64,000 nucleotides of DNA. Source: Paenibacillus sp. YN15. GTDB taxonomy: Bacteria > Bacillota > Bacilli > Paenibacillales > NBRC-103111. Numbering within the stretch: the stretch's first letter is position 1; each line of letters opens with the position of its first letter. The DNA lies in assembly GCF_003285005.1 (NCBI RefSeq), contig NZ_QMFA01000009.1, forward strand, positions 99,411-163,410, given 5' to 3'. The notes under the pieces are model-generated. The model had not been told where the DNA came from. It worked only from the letters and a program-made list of their open reading frames with translations, and made no database searches. The translations under genes were made by a program, and so were the position numbers. Positions 25,475 through 33,027 of this stretch are shown here, one piece after another.

Positions 25475-25700
25475 ATGATCCCGCTTGGGCGGCAATTTGC
25501 ATCTTCCAACGGGCAATAAGGTTTTGTTATTCCCCGGGCAAGCGCAGGAATTGACAGGCCTCTTACCCATTCGCGCTTATCCCGGTTGAAGTAGTCCGGA
25601 AATATCAGAGTTCGGCGATTCAAGGCTCTTTTTTGCGCATCGGCCTATGCGGAAGAGCCTATTTGGCGTTGGCCCGTGCAGGAAAAAATGACAAAACCGA
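25475..25700. other. Intergenic stretch before mrfA
   Basis: No ORF or clear repeat is recognised. AGGCTCTTTTTTGCG near 25622 and AAGAGCCT near 25652 form a hairpin of uncertain meaning. The mrfA promoter follows. Confidence 0.3.
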
Positions 25701-25729
25701 TTGCCGACCGAACGTATATTCTGTACAAT
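25701..25729 (+). promoter_or_regulatory. mrfAB promoter with a LexA-like box in the spacer
   Basis: TTGCCG (25701-25706) and TACAAT (25724-25729), spacer 17. GAACGTATATTC (25710-25721) matches seven of the eight fixed bases of GAAC-N4-GTTC and has the flanking C typical of Bacillus boxes. It sits exactly as the box in the lexA promoter does. Confidence 0.6.
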
Positions 25730-25789
25730 GGAAACATCTGTGCAGCTTGTTCAAGGAACTGGGCTGCGAGAGGAAGGTGTGCAATCATA

Positions 25790-28099
25790 ATGAATCCTTT
25801 AACAGGCAAAGCCTCATCCGTTGAGGAAACCATAGAGCTGTTGCGGCGGACGCCGGAAATTGCCCGCAATATTACCCATTGGCGGACCATCCCTCCCCGG
25901 GATGCGGTGTATGCGCCTTTCCCGGAGATGATTCATCCCAAGTTGCGCCAGGCTTTGCAGGAGCGGGGGATTACAGGCTTGTACCGCCATCAGGCGGATG
26001 CTTTCCAAGCCGTGCTGGACGGGCAGCATGTAGTGGCGGTAACGCCAACCGCCTCCGGCAAAACCTTTTGCTACAATCTGCCGGTATTAAACCGGATTCT
26101 GTCCGACGACAGCGCCCGGGCGCTGTATCTGTTTCCCACGAAGGCGTTAGCCCAGGACCAGGTGGCGGAGCTGAAGGGGCTGGTAGACAGCATGGAGGTG
26201 GACCTGAAGGCTCACACCTATGACGGGGACACCTCTCCTGCGGCGCGGACGGCGATCCGCAATGCGGGGCATATTGTAGTAACCAACCCGGATATGCTGC
26301 ATTCGGCGATTTTGCCTCACCATACCAAGTGGGTCAAGCTCTTCGAGAATCTGAACTATGTGGTCATCGATGAGGTCCATTCTTACCGGGGAGTTTTCGG
26401 CAGCCACGTGGCCAATGTGATCCGGCGGCTCAAGCGAATTTGCCGCTTTTACGGCTCAAGGCCGCAGTTTATCTGCGCTTCGGCCACCATTGAGAACCCG
26501 AAGGAACATGCGGAGCGGCTGATCGGCGAAAGCATGGCGCTTATAGACAATAACGGGGCCCCGGCAGGGGAGAAGCATTTTGTGTTTTACAATCCCCCGG
26601 TGGTGAACCAGCAGTTGGGCATCCGCCGGAGCAGTGTGCTGGAAACCCAAAAAATTGCCGCAGCGCTTCTGAAGCATGGCGTGCAAACCATTGTGTTTGC
26701 CAGGAGCCGGGTCCGGGTGGAAATTCTGCTCACCTACCTTCAGGATTTGGTGGCCCATGAGCTGGGAGCCAAGACTATCCGGGGCTATCGTGGGGGCTAT
26801 TTGCCCAAACAGCGCAGAGAGATTGAGCGGGGCTTGCGCAACGGGGAAATCCGCGGCGTGGTCAGCACCAACGCCCTGGAGCTGGGGATTGATATCGGGC
26901 AGCTGCAGGCCTGCGTGATGAACGGCTACCCGGGAACCATCGCCAGCACCTGGCAGCAATCCGGCCGGGCGGGGCGCAGGCAGGAGAGCTCCGTTACTGT
27001 TCTCGTGGCCAGCAGCAATCCGCTGGATCAATACATCATCGACAATCCCCGGTACTTTTTTGAAAGGCCGCCGGAGCGGGCCTTGATCTCCCCGGATAAT
27101 CTGGTAATTTTAGTTGACCACATTAAATGTGCGGCGTATGAGCTCCCGTTTGAGGAGGGGGAATGCTTCGGGGAGGAAGCTCTGGCGGATATTCTGGAGT
27201 TTCTGGTGGAGGAGCGCATTCTGCATAAGGTGGACCGGCGGTGGTACTGGATGGAGCAATCCTTCCCGGCTCATGACATTTCCCTGCGGTCGGCGGCTCA
27301 GGAGAACGTGGTCATTATTGACATAACCAGCGGCAGCAAGGTGATTGGGGAGATGGACCGGTTCGGGGCCATGACCCTGCTTCACGAGGAGGCCATCTAT
27401 ATCCACGAGGGAGTCCAGTATCAGGTGGAGAAGCTGGATTACGAGGAAAAGAAGGCTTACGTGCGCGAGGTCAGTGTGGATTATTTCACCGATGCCAATC
27501 TGGCTGTGCAGCTGAAGGTGCTCCAGGTCCATAAGGAGGAGCGGGCGGAGGGGCTGGTCCGCCAGTTCGGAGAGGTCACCGTCAACGCCAAGGCCACGAT
27601 TTTCAAGAAAATCAAGCTCCGCACTCATGAGAATATCGGTTCGGGTCCGATCCATCTGCCGGAGGAGGAGCTGCATACCAACTCCTACTGGTTTTCGGTG
27701 GATGAGGAGATTTTGCAGGGGAGAAATGCCAATGATCTGCAGTTTGCGCTGCTGGGAGTGGCGAACATCCTGGTTTCGCTGGCGCCGCTTTATCTGATGT
27801 GCGATCCCTCGGATATTCGGGTGGTGCCCCAGGTGCGGGCCGTCCACAACAAGCAGCCCACCATTTTCCTGTATGACCGTTATCCCGGAGGCATCGGGTT
27901 AAGCGAGCGGCTCTACGAGGTGCACGGACAGCTGCTGCGCCAGGCCAGAGACACCATCCAGCGCTGCGGCTGCATGAGCGGCTGCCCGGCCTGTGTGGGG
28001 CCGATTGAGGAGGTAGGTTTGTTGGGCAAACAATTGGCAGGGGAGCTGTTGGGCCATCTTTTGGATTCCCATGAGAAGGGGGAAGAAGGAAGCGCATGA
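25790..28099 (+). CDS. mrfA: DEAH-type helicase MrfA (YprA)
   Basis: 769-residue superfamily 2 helicase with a DUF1998-type C terminus. Motif I TPTASGKT, motif II IDEVH, motif III SATI, and motif VI QQSGRAGRR are clear. The C-terminal four-cysteine zinc site reads CGCMSGCPAC. In B. subtilis MrfA and the exonuclease MrfB repair mitomycin C lesions independently of UvrABC. ATG 25790 (MNPLTGKASS) is chosen; the frame is open upstream but with no ribosome site. Its stop overlaps the mrfB start (ATGA), giving tight coupling. Confidence 0.93.
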   Translation: MNPLTGKASSVEETIELLRRTPEIARNITHWRTIPPRDAVYAPFPEMIHPKLRQALQERGITGLYRHQADAFQAVLDGQHVVAVTPTASGKTFCYNLPVLNRILSDDSARALYLFPTKALAQDQVAELKGLVDSMEVDLKAHTYDGDTSPAARTAIRNAGHIVVTNPDMLHSAILPHHTKWVKLFENLNYVVIDEVHSYRGVFGSHVANVIRRLKRICRFYGSRPQFICASATIENPKEHAERLIGESMALIDNNGAPAGEKHFVFYNPPVVNQQLGIRRSSVLETQKIAAALLKHGVQTIVFARSRVRVEILLTYLQDLVAHELGAKTIRGYRGGYLPKQRREIERGLRNGEIRGVVSTNALELGIDIGQLQACVMNGYPGTIASTWQQSGRAGRRQESSVTVLVASSNPLDQYIIDNPRYFFERPPERALISPDNLVILVDHIKCAAYELPFEEGECFGEEALADILEFLVEERILHKVDRRWYWMEQSFPAHDISLRSAAQENVVIIDITSGSKVIGEMDRFGAMTLLHEEAIYIHEGVQYQVEKLDYEEKKAYVREVSVDYFTDANLAVQLKVLQVHKEERAEGLVRQFGEVTVNAKATIFKKIKLRTHENIGSGPIHLPEEELHTNSYWFSVDEEILQGRNANDLQFALLGVANILVSLAPLYLMCDPSDIRVVPQVRAVHNKQPTIFLYDRYPGGIGLSERLYEVHGQLLRQARDTIQRCGCMSGCPACVGPIEEVGLLGKQLAGELLGHLLDSHEKGEEGSA

Positions 28100-29652
28100 G
28101 CGGATTAAAGGACCGGCTGCGCCGTTATGTTGGTCAAAATGCGGAAGCGGCATCTGATTCGGCAAAGGATTCTTCTGCCGGGGCGGAGCATGGGGAGCCG
28201 TCAGAGGCTTCGGCGGAGCCTGTGCCGGTGTCTGCTGCCGGAAGGGAGGCTTCGGCGCTGCTGCCGGCAGAGGAGTCTCGCCGGGAATGGGAGGAGTCTT
28301 TGGGAGCGCAATGGGACCGGCTGGATGCCGCGCTGGTCCACACGGAAGAGGGAGACTTTATCCGCCGCAAGCTCAGCTACTCTGCGGATTATATACACGG
28401 CTCCTGCAGGCTGGCTGATTTGTACCGTCATGCCGGGGAATTGCTGGCTTTTGCCCAGGATGGGGAGAGTGCGCCTGTTACGGCAGAGGAGCTGGTCTTC
28501 TTCGATACGGAGACAACGGGATTGGGCCACGGCGCAGGCAATGTGGCGTTTATGGTGGGATTGGGCTATTGGCAAAGCGGAACCTTTATGGTGGAACAGC
28601 TGTTCATCCGCAATCCGGCAGAGGAGCTGGCCATGCTCAGCTACTTGAAAACCATGCTGGAGCGGTTCCGGTTTATGGTTTCCTACAACGGCAAGTCCTT
28701 TGACTGGCCGCTTTTGCAAACCCGCTTCGTCATGCACCGGATGCGCGGTCCGGAGCCCGAGCCCTTTCATCTGGATTTCCTCTATGCCTCCCGCAGTCTG
28801 TGGCGGCATACCCTGCCCTCCTGCAAGCTGGGGAAGGTGGAGGAGACGCAGCTGGATTTTGTGCGGGAGGATGATGTGCCCGGCTCGATGGCGCCGGCGC
28901 TCTATTTTTTGTACCTGGCGGAAAAGAAACCCGACTCGATTGCTCCTGTTTTTTTTCATAACGGATTGGATATTCTGTCGCTGGCCGGTCTGGCTGTCCT
29001 GTTCGCCAAGGCGCTGCAGGGGGAGTATAACAGCTTAAGCCGGGTGCCGGAGGAGCAGTTCCGTTACGGTCTTTGGCTTTCCCGGATGGGGCGCTCGGGG
29101 CTGTCTGCCGTGACCATGGACCATCTTTATCGCTGTGTCCTTCAGGACGGGGAAAAAAGCGCAGCCTACCAGTACCTGGCCACTCCTCTGGCGGCTTATT
29201 ACAAACAATGCGGACAATGGGAGCAGGCCACCGCTCTGTGGTGCAAAGCCATTGCCTCCGGCAAGGAAGCCCCGTCTTCCCTGGGACCGTCCCTTATTCC
29301 GTATATCGAGATGGCGATGTACTGCGAGCACCGCCAAAAAAGCTACGAGGATGCCCTGATGTATGCCGACGAGGCGCTGCAATGGGCCGAGGAAAGGCAT
29401 CGTCTCTTGCAAGCCGCCTCAAGGCGCGCTTCCGGAAGGGGCAAACCCTCCAGGAGAAAAACAGGCGCTGTGCCCTTGGAGGAGGAGCTTCTGGAGCTGG
29501 CAGGAGCAGCCGATAAGGCCGGCAAGCCGGATAAGGCGGGAGAAATGGCCAAGGAGCTGCTGAAGCGTACGGAGCGTCTGAAGAAGAAGCTCCAGCGGTC
29601 AGCGGGCGACGCTGCAGGCCGGTACGCTCAAGAAGAGCAGGCGGAAGCGTAA
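28096..29652 (+). CDS. mrfB: Exonuclease MrfB (YprB), RNase H-like fold
   Basis: 518 residues. A low-complexity Ala/Ser/Glu-rich N terminus (about 10-60), then a DEDD-type nuclease domain: FFDTETTGL (Asp and Glu), SYNGKSFDWPLLQTR, a second Asp in HLDFLY, and HNGLDILSL. The C-terminal third looks like TPR repeats (CVLQDGEKSAAYQYL onward) ending in a Lys-rich coil. Partner of MrfA, as in B. subtilis, and translationally coupled to it. A perfect 8-bp hairpin starts at its stop codon. Confidence 0.92.
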   Translation: MSGLKDRLRRYVGQNAEAASDSAKDSSAGAEHGEPSEASAEPVPVSAAGREASALLPAEESRREWEESLGAQWDRLDAALVHTEEGDFIRRKLSYSADYIHGSCRLADLYRHAGELLAFAQDGESAPVTAEELVFFDTETTGLGHGAGNVAFMVGLGYWQSGTFMVEQLFIRNPAEELAMLSYLKTMLERFRFMVSYNGKSFDWPLLQTRFVMHRMRGPEPEPFHLDFLYASRSLWRHTLPSCKLGKVEETQLDFVREDDVPGSMAPALYFLYLAEKKPDSIAPVFFHNGLDILSLAGLAVLFAKALQGEYNSLSRVPEEQFRYGLWLSRMGRSGLSAVTMDHLYRCVLQDGEKSAAYQYLATPLAAYYKQCGQWEQATALWCKAIASGKEAPSSLGPSLIPYIEMAMYCEHRQKSYEDALMYADEALQWAEERHRLLQAASRRASGRGKPSRRKTGAVPLEEELLELAGAADKAGKPDKAGEMAKELLKRTERLKKKLQRSAGDAAGRYAQEEQAEA

Positions 29653-29673
29653 TCGGGCGGGGGCCCGATTTTG
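29651..29673 (+). terminator. Terminator at the mrfB stop
   Basis: AATCGGGC (29651-29658) pairs with GCCCGATT (29663-29670), followed by TT only. The T-tract is short, so termination may be partial. Confidence 0.6.
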
Positions 29674-29743
29674 TGCATAAGAGAATAAACTCTGCGGTGT
29701 GGCGCATGCTAATGGAAAAACATCCCACCACGGAGGTTAAACC

Positions 29744-30553
29744 ATGCCTGAGCTGCCCGAGATGGAAACCTATCGACAACTATTGATTCCGCGGCTTGCG
29801 GGAAAAGCCGTAACCGGCGTGCAGATTGAAAGGGAGAAGTCCATTAATGTGCCGGCGGCGGATTTTACCGCGGCTGTGCTGGGGGTGCGGGTGCAGGGAA
29901 TTTCCCGGCGGGCCAAGCATCTTCTTTTTCATATGGAGCAAAATCGGGTGCTGCTGCTTCACCTTATGCTGGGCGGAGCGATGGTATGGGGCACTCCCGA
30001 GGAACGTCCCAACCGGACGGTTCAGGTGGAGCTGGCTTTTGGCGGTGACCGTCTCTATTTTATCGGACTGCGGCTGGGTTATCTTCATCTGCATCAGGAG
30101 GAGGAGGCTGTCCGTTTGCTGCGGAAGCTGGGCCCCGAGCCGTTTGATCCGGCGTTTACGGAACGGGAGTTTATCGGTCTTTTTGGCCAAAAGCGGGGTT
30201 ATCTGAAAACCGCTCTTGTGGACCAATCCGTACTTTCGGGAATCGGCAACTGCTATTCGGATGAAATTTGCTTCACGGCGGGGATTTTGCCTCAGCGCAA
30301 GCTGGACAGTCTATCCGAGGAAGAGCTTGTCCGGCTGTTTCAGGCCATGCGGTCAACGTTGTCCGAAGCCGCCTCCCATGGCGGTTATATGGATATTCCT
30401 TTGTTCAAGGGCGATACGCTGACAGGGGGCTTTGACCCGCTTTGCCGGGTGTACGACCGGGAAGGCGAGCCTTGTGTCAGGTGCGGAACGGCGATTGCGC
30501 GAGTGGATTTTGCCTCGAAGAAATCATTTTCCTGTCCGGGCTGCCAGCATTAA
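29744..30553 (+). CDS. Fpg/Nei family DNA glycosylase
   Basis: 269-residue base-excision enzyme for oxidised bases. The catalytic N terminus PELPE (Pro nucleophile, Glu) is intact, as are the beta-hairpin Lys in RRAKHLLF and the helix-two-turn-helix motif GIGNCYSDEI. The C-terminal zinc finger has CVRC and CPGC, but the Arg that normally contacts phosphate in G-R-S-T is replaced (SKKSF). This makes it a divergent Fpg paralogue rather than certain MutM. A strong ribosome site precedes ATG 29744. Part of the mrfAB-fpg-nfo repair block. Confidence 0.9.
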   Translation: MPELPEMETYRQLLIPRLAGKAVTGVQIEREKSINVPAADFTAAVLGVRVQGISRRAKHLLFHMEQNRVLLLHLMLGGAMVWGTPEERPNRTVQVELAFGGDRLYFIGLRLGYLHLHQEEEAVRLLRKLGPEPFDPAFTEREFIGLFGQKRGYLKTALVDQSVLSGIGNCYSDEICFTAGILPQRKLDSLSEEELVRLFQAMRSTLSEAASHGGYMDIPLFKGDTLTGGFDPLCRVYDREGEPCVRCGTAIARVDFASKKSFSCPGCQH

Positions 30554-30571
30554 GGAAACGGGAGGAACGCC

Positions 30572-31417
30572 ATGCGTATCGGCTGCCATATCAGTATCCG
30601 CCGCGGCTATCTGCAGGCCGCCAGGACTGCCGTCTCTCTGGGGGCGCAGTCCTTTCAGTATTTCCCCAAAAATCCCCGCAGCCTTGTCCTGAAAAGCTGG
30701 GACCGCAGGGATGCTGCCGCGTGCGCGGCATTTTGCCGGGAATTTGGCCTTGTTTCCATTGCCCACACCCCTTACCCGGTCAATCTGGCGGTGCCGCCCG
30801 GAGAGCTGCGCGATTTGACTGTACGTTCCTTGCGCAATGATTTGGAGATTGCGGAGGATTGCGGCAGCTTGGGGATTATCGTCCACTTTGGCAAGGGCAA
30901 GCAGATTAATCCGTTACAAGACTATCAAAATATACTACAATGTATAAATGAGGTTTTGTCCCGATGGGAAGGGAATACGCTGTTTCTGCTGGAAAATTTG
31001 GCGGGAGAAGGCGGCAGCATGGGTACCACCCTGGAGGAGCTATGCCAAATCCGCAGGCTCTCCGATTATCCGGATAAAATCGGGTTTTGTCTGGACACCT
31101 GCCATTTGTTCGCCAGCGGAGTGTGGAGGCCGGGACATATGCAGGATTGGACGGCAAAAGGGGAAGCGTTGGGTTATTTTGCAGAATTGAAGGCCGTTCA
31201 TCTCAATGATTCCCGCTATCCGTCCGGGTCAGGCAAGGACCGGCATGCTCCCATTGGCAGCGGCCATATCGGTGTGGAGGAGTTCCGCTCGTTCTTCTCC
31301 TATTTGGGGGAGCGGGACCTGCCTGCGGTTTTGGAAACGGAGCCCGGGCTTGACGGCACACACCGGGAGGAGCTGGCCTTGGTCAAGCAATTGATGATGG
31401 AAGGAGATGCTCCATGA
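30572..31417 (+). CDS. nfo: Endonuclease IV (AP endonuclease)
   Basis: 281-residue TIM-barrel zinc nuclease that cuts at abasic sites. Starts MRIGCHISI; the metal-binding blocks VHFGKGK, LLENLAG, LDTCHLFASG, VHLNDSR and the HAPIGSGHIG motif are all present, with an ETEPG block near the end. Nineteen bases downstream of the glycosylase gene, whose abasic products it would process. The stop overlaps the next start (ATGA). Confidence 0.94.
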   Translation: MRIGCHISIRRGYLQAARTAVSLGAQSFQYFPKNPRSLVLKSWDRRDAAACAAFCREFGLVSIAHTPYPVNLAVPPGELRDLTVRSLRNDLEIAEDCGSLGIIVHFGKGKQINPLQDYQNILQCINEVLSRWEGNTLFLLENLAGEGGSMGTTLEELCQIRRLSDYPDKIGFCLDTCHLFASGVWRPGHMQDWTAKGEALGYFAELKAVHLNDSRYPSGSGKDRHAPIGSGHIGVEEFRSFFSYLGERDLPAVLETEPGLDGTHREELALVKQLMMEGDAP

Positions 31418-31752
31418 TCCATGTATTTATGGACGATGCCCGGCCCAGGCCTCAAGGCTTCACCCTTGCCCGCACGGCAGAGGAATGCCTGTTGTTATTG
31501 GAGCTGGAGGAGGTGGACCTGCTGTCCCTGGACCATGATATGGGGTTCGATCAGCCGAGTGGGCTGGAGGTAGCCAAGGAGATTGTGCGGCGGTCCTTGT
31601 TCCCTCGGGAAATCTACCTGCACTCCTCCAACATGGTTGCCCGATCGCAAATGTTTCAGGCGCTTTATCCTTTCCGCCCGGAGGGGACGCGGATTCATAC
31701 CGGACCGGTTCCGGAGGAGCTGCTCCGCCGGATCGCCGGGGAGTGCGGGTAG
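31414..31752 (+). CDS. Cyclic-phosphate processing receiver domain protein
   Basis: 112 residues, a stand-alone receiver-like fold. The DD at MDDARP, SLDHDMG in the place of the phospho-Asp, and the HSSNMVARSQM block match the cREC family proposed to process cyclic phosphates at RNA/nucleotide ends. It overlaps the nfo stop by four bases, so it is translationally coupled to a DNA-repair gene. Substrate and role are unknown; the coupling is suggestive only. Confidence 0.7.
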   Translation: MIHVFMDDARPRPQGFTLARTAEECLLLLELEEVDLLSLDHDMGFDQPSGLEVAKEIVRRSLFPREIYLHSSNMVARSQMFQALYPFRPEGTRIHTGPVPEELLRRIAGECG

Positions 31753-31807
31753 GGCGGGGGCGGTAGGAATCAAGTTTGGAGAGAGATAGATAGAGAGGAG
31801 AACAACC

Positions 31808-32578
31808 ATGATCAGGATGGAAGATATCAAATTTATCCGCAACCAACGGACCATACTGGACAACATTAATCTTACGATGGAAAAAGGGCAGCATTGGGTT
31901 ATTCTTGGCCGCAACGGCTCAGGCAAAACCACGCTGCTGGAGCTGATGACGGGATATCAATTTCCCAGCTCGGGCAAGGTTCAGGTGCTGGGCCACCGTT
32001 ATGGGCAGGTGGACATCCGCGAGGTGCGGAAGGAAATCGGCTACATCAGCCAGTCCCTGATTGAGCGTTTGGCCCTGAAGGACCCGGTATGGGAAGTGGT
32101 GGCTACGGGGGAATACGCGTTTTTGCGCTTTTACCAAACCATTGACCCGGCGGTTATCGAAAAAGCGGAGGGGCTTCTCCGGCAGGTGCGGCTGCATCAT
32201 CTGAAAGACCAGCCCTTCGGTACCCTGTCTCAAGGCGAGCGGAAAAAGGTTGTGCTGGCCAGGGCGCTGATGGCCAATCCGGCGCTTTTGGTTATGGATG
32301 AGATGTGTTCGGGTCTGGACCTGTATGAGCGGGAAAAGCTGCTGCAGGATATCGGCGAACTGGGGGCGGCCGGAGAGTCGCGGATGATGGTATACGTCAC
32401 CCACCATTTGGAGGAGATCATTCCCGCATTTACCCACGTAGCGCTGATTGAAAACGGCCAACTGGTTGCCGCGGGGCCCAAAAAAGAGGTGCTGACGCCG
32501 CAATTATTGAAGCGGGCGTACGATCTGGATGTGGACATTGAGTGGAGCCATGGGCGGCCGTGGGTAAAGGCATTATAA
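31808..32578 (+). CDS. ABC transporter ATP-binding protein (YlmA-like)
   Basis: 256-residue single nucleotide-binding domain: Walker A GRNGSGKTT, Q-loop YISQSL, signature SQGERKK, Walker B LLVMDEMCSGLD and the H-loop VTHHLEE. No permease or binding protein is adjacent. It resembles the YlmA/ModF-type stand-alone ATPases. GAGAGGAG precedes ATG 31808. Function unknown. Confidence 0.85.
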   Translation: MIRMEDIKFIRNQRTILDNINLTMEKGQHWVILGRNGSGKTTLLELMTGYQFPSSGKVQVLGHRYGQVDIREVRKEIGYISQSLIERLALKDPVWEVVATGEYAFLRFYQTIDPAVIEKAEGLLRQVRLHHLKDQPFGTLSQGERKKVVLARALMANPALLVMDEMCSGLDLYEREKLLQDIGELGAAGESRMMVYVTHHLEEIIPAFTHVALIENGQLVAAGPKKEVLTPQLLKRAYDLDVDIEWSHGRPWVKAL

Positions 32579-32680
32579 TCTGGGGGCTTGCAGTGGGCGG
32601 ATGTCGGCTGCAGGCCTTTTATTGAGTTTATAATTAATGATATAAACTATATATTGCATTAACAAGATTCAGCCCCCGAC

Positions 32681-32880
32681 GATAGCGGAACTCAGCGGCG
32701 CTTATTGGCGGAAATTGGAGGAAAGTTTGTGGTAGCGGAACTGAACGGTCCTTAAAGTGTGCTAAAGCCCGAATTTCCTGCAAAATGGCTGTCGATAGTC
32801 CCGTAAGAGCTGTTCAGTTCCGTTAAAATGTGCAACTATTGGATGTGAGGTGCATAAGAGTCTCTCAGTTCCGCAAGTGC
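32681..32880. repeat. Intergenic array of GGAACT inverted/direct repeats
   Basis: Two direct units, ATAGCGGAACTCAGCGGCGC (from 32682) and GTAGCGGAACTGAACGGTCC (from 32732), spaced 50 bases, face two inverted units, GAGCTGTTCAGTTCCGTTAA (from 32807) and GTCTCTCAGTTCCGCAAGTG (from 32860). Core GCGGAACTSA. No ORF is convincing in 32579-33027 apart from this array and the kinase promoter. Confidence 0.7.
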
Positions 32881-32965
32881 GCGGGGCTTAGCAATCGGCG
32901 TTCCACTAGGCCCGGCAGTCCACATTCCGTTAACACTGGCCCAGCAGTCGGCCGCAAAAAACCAA

Positions 32966-32995
32966 TTGCCAATTTGCCCCATGTGACGCTATAAT
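32966..32995 (+). promoter_or_regulatory. Promoter of the kinase gene
   Basis: TTGCCA (32966-32971) and consensus TATAAT (32990-32995), spacer 18, about 32 bases before the GTG start. Confidence 0.7.
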
Positions 32996-33027
32996 CAGGA
33001 CCATTACCATTTTTAAGGAGTGGTGCT

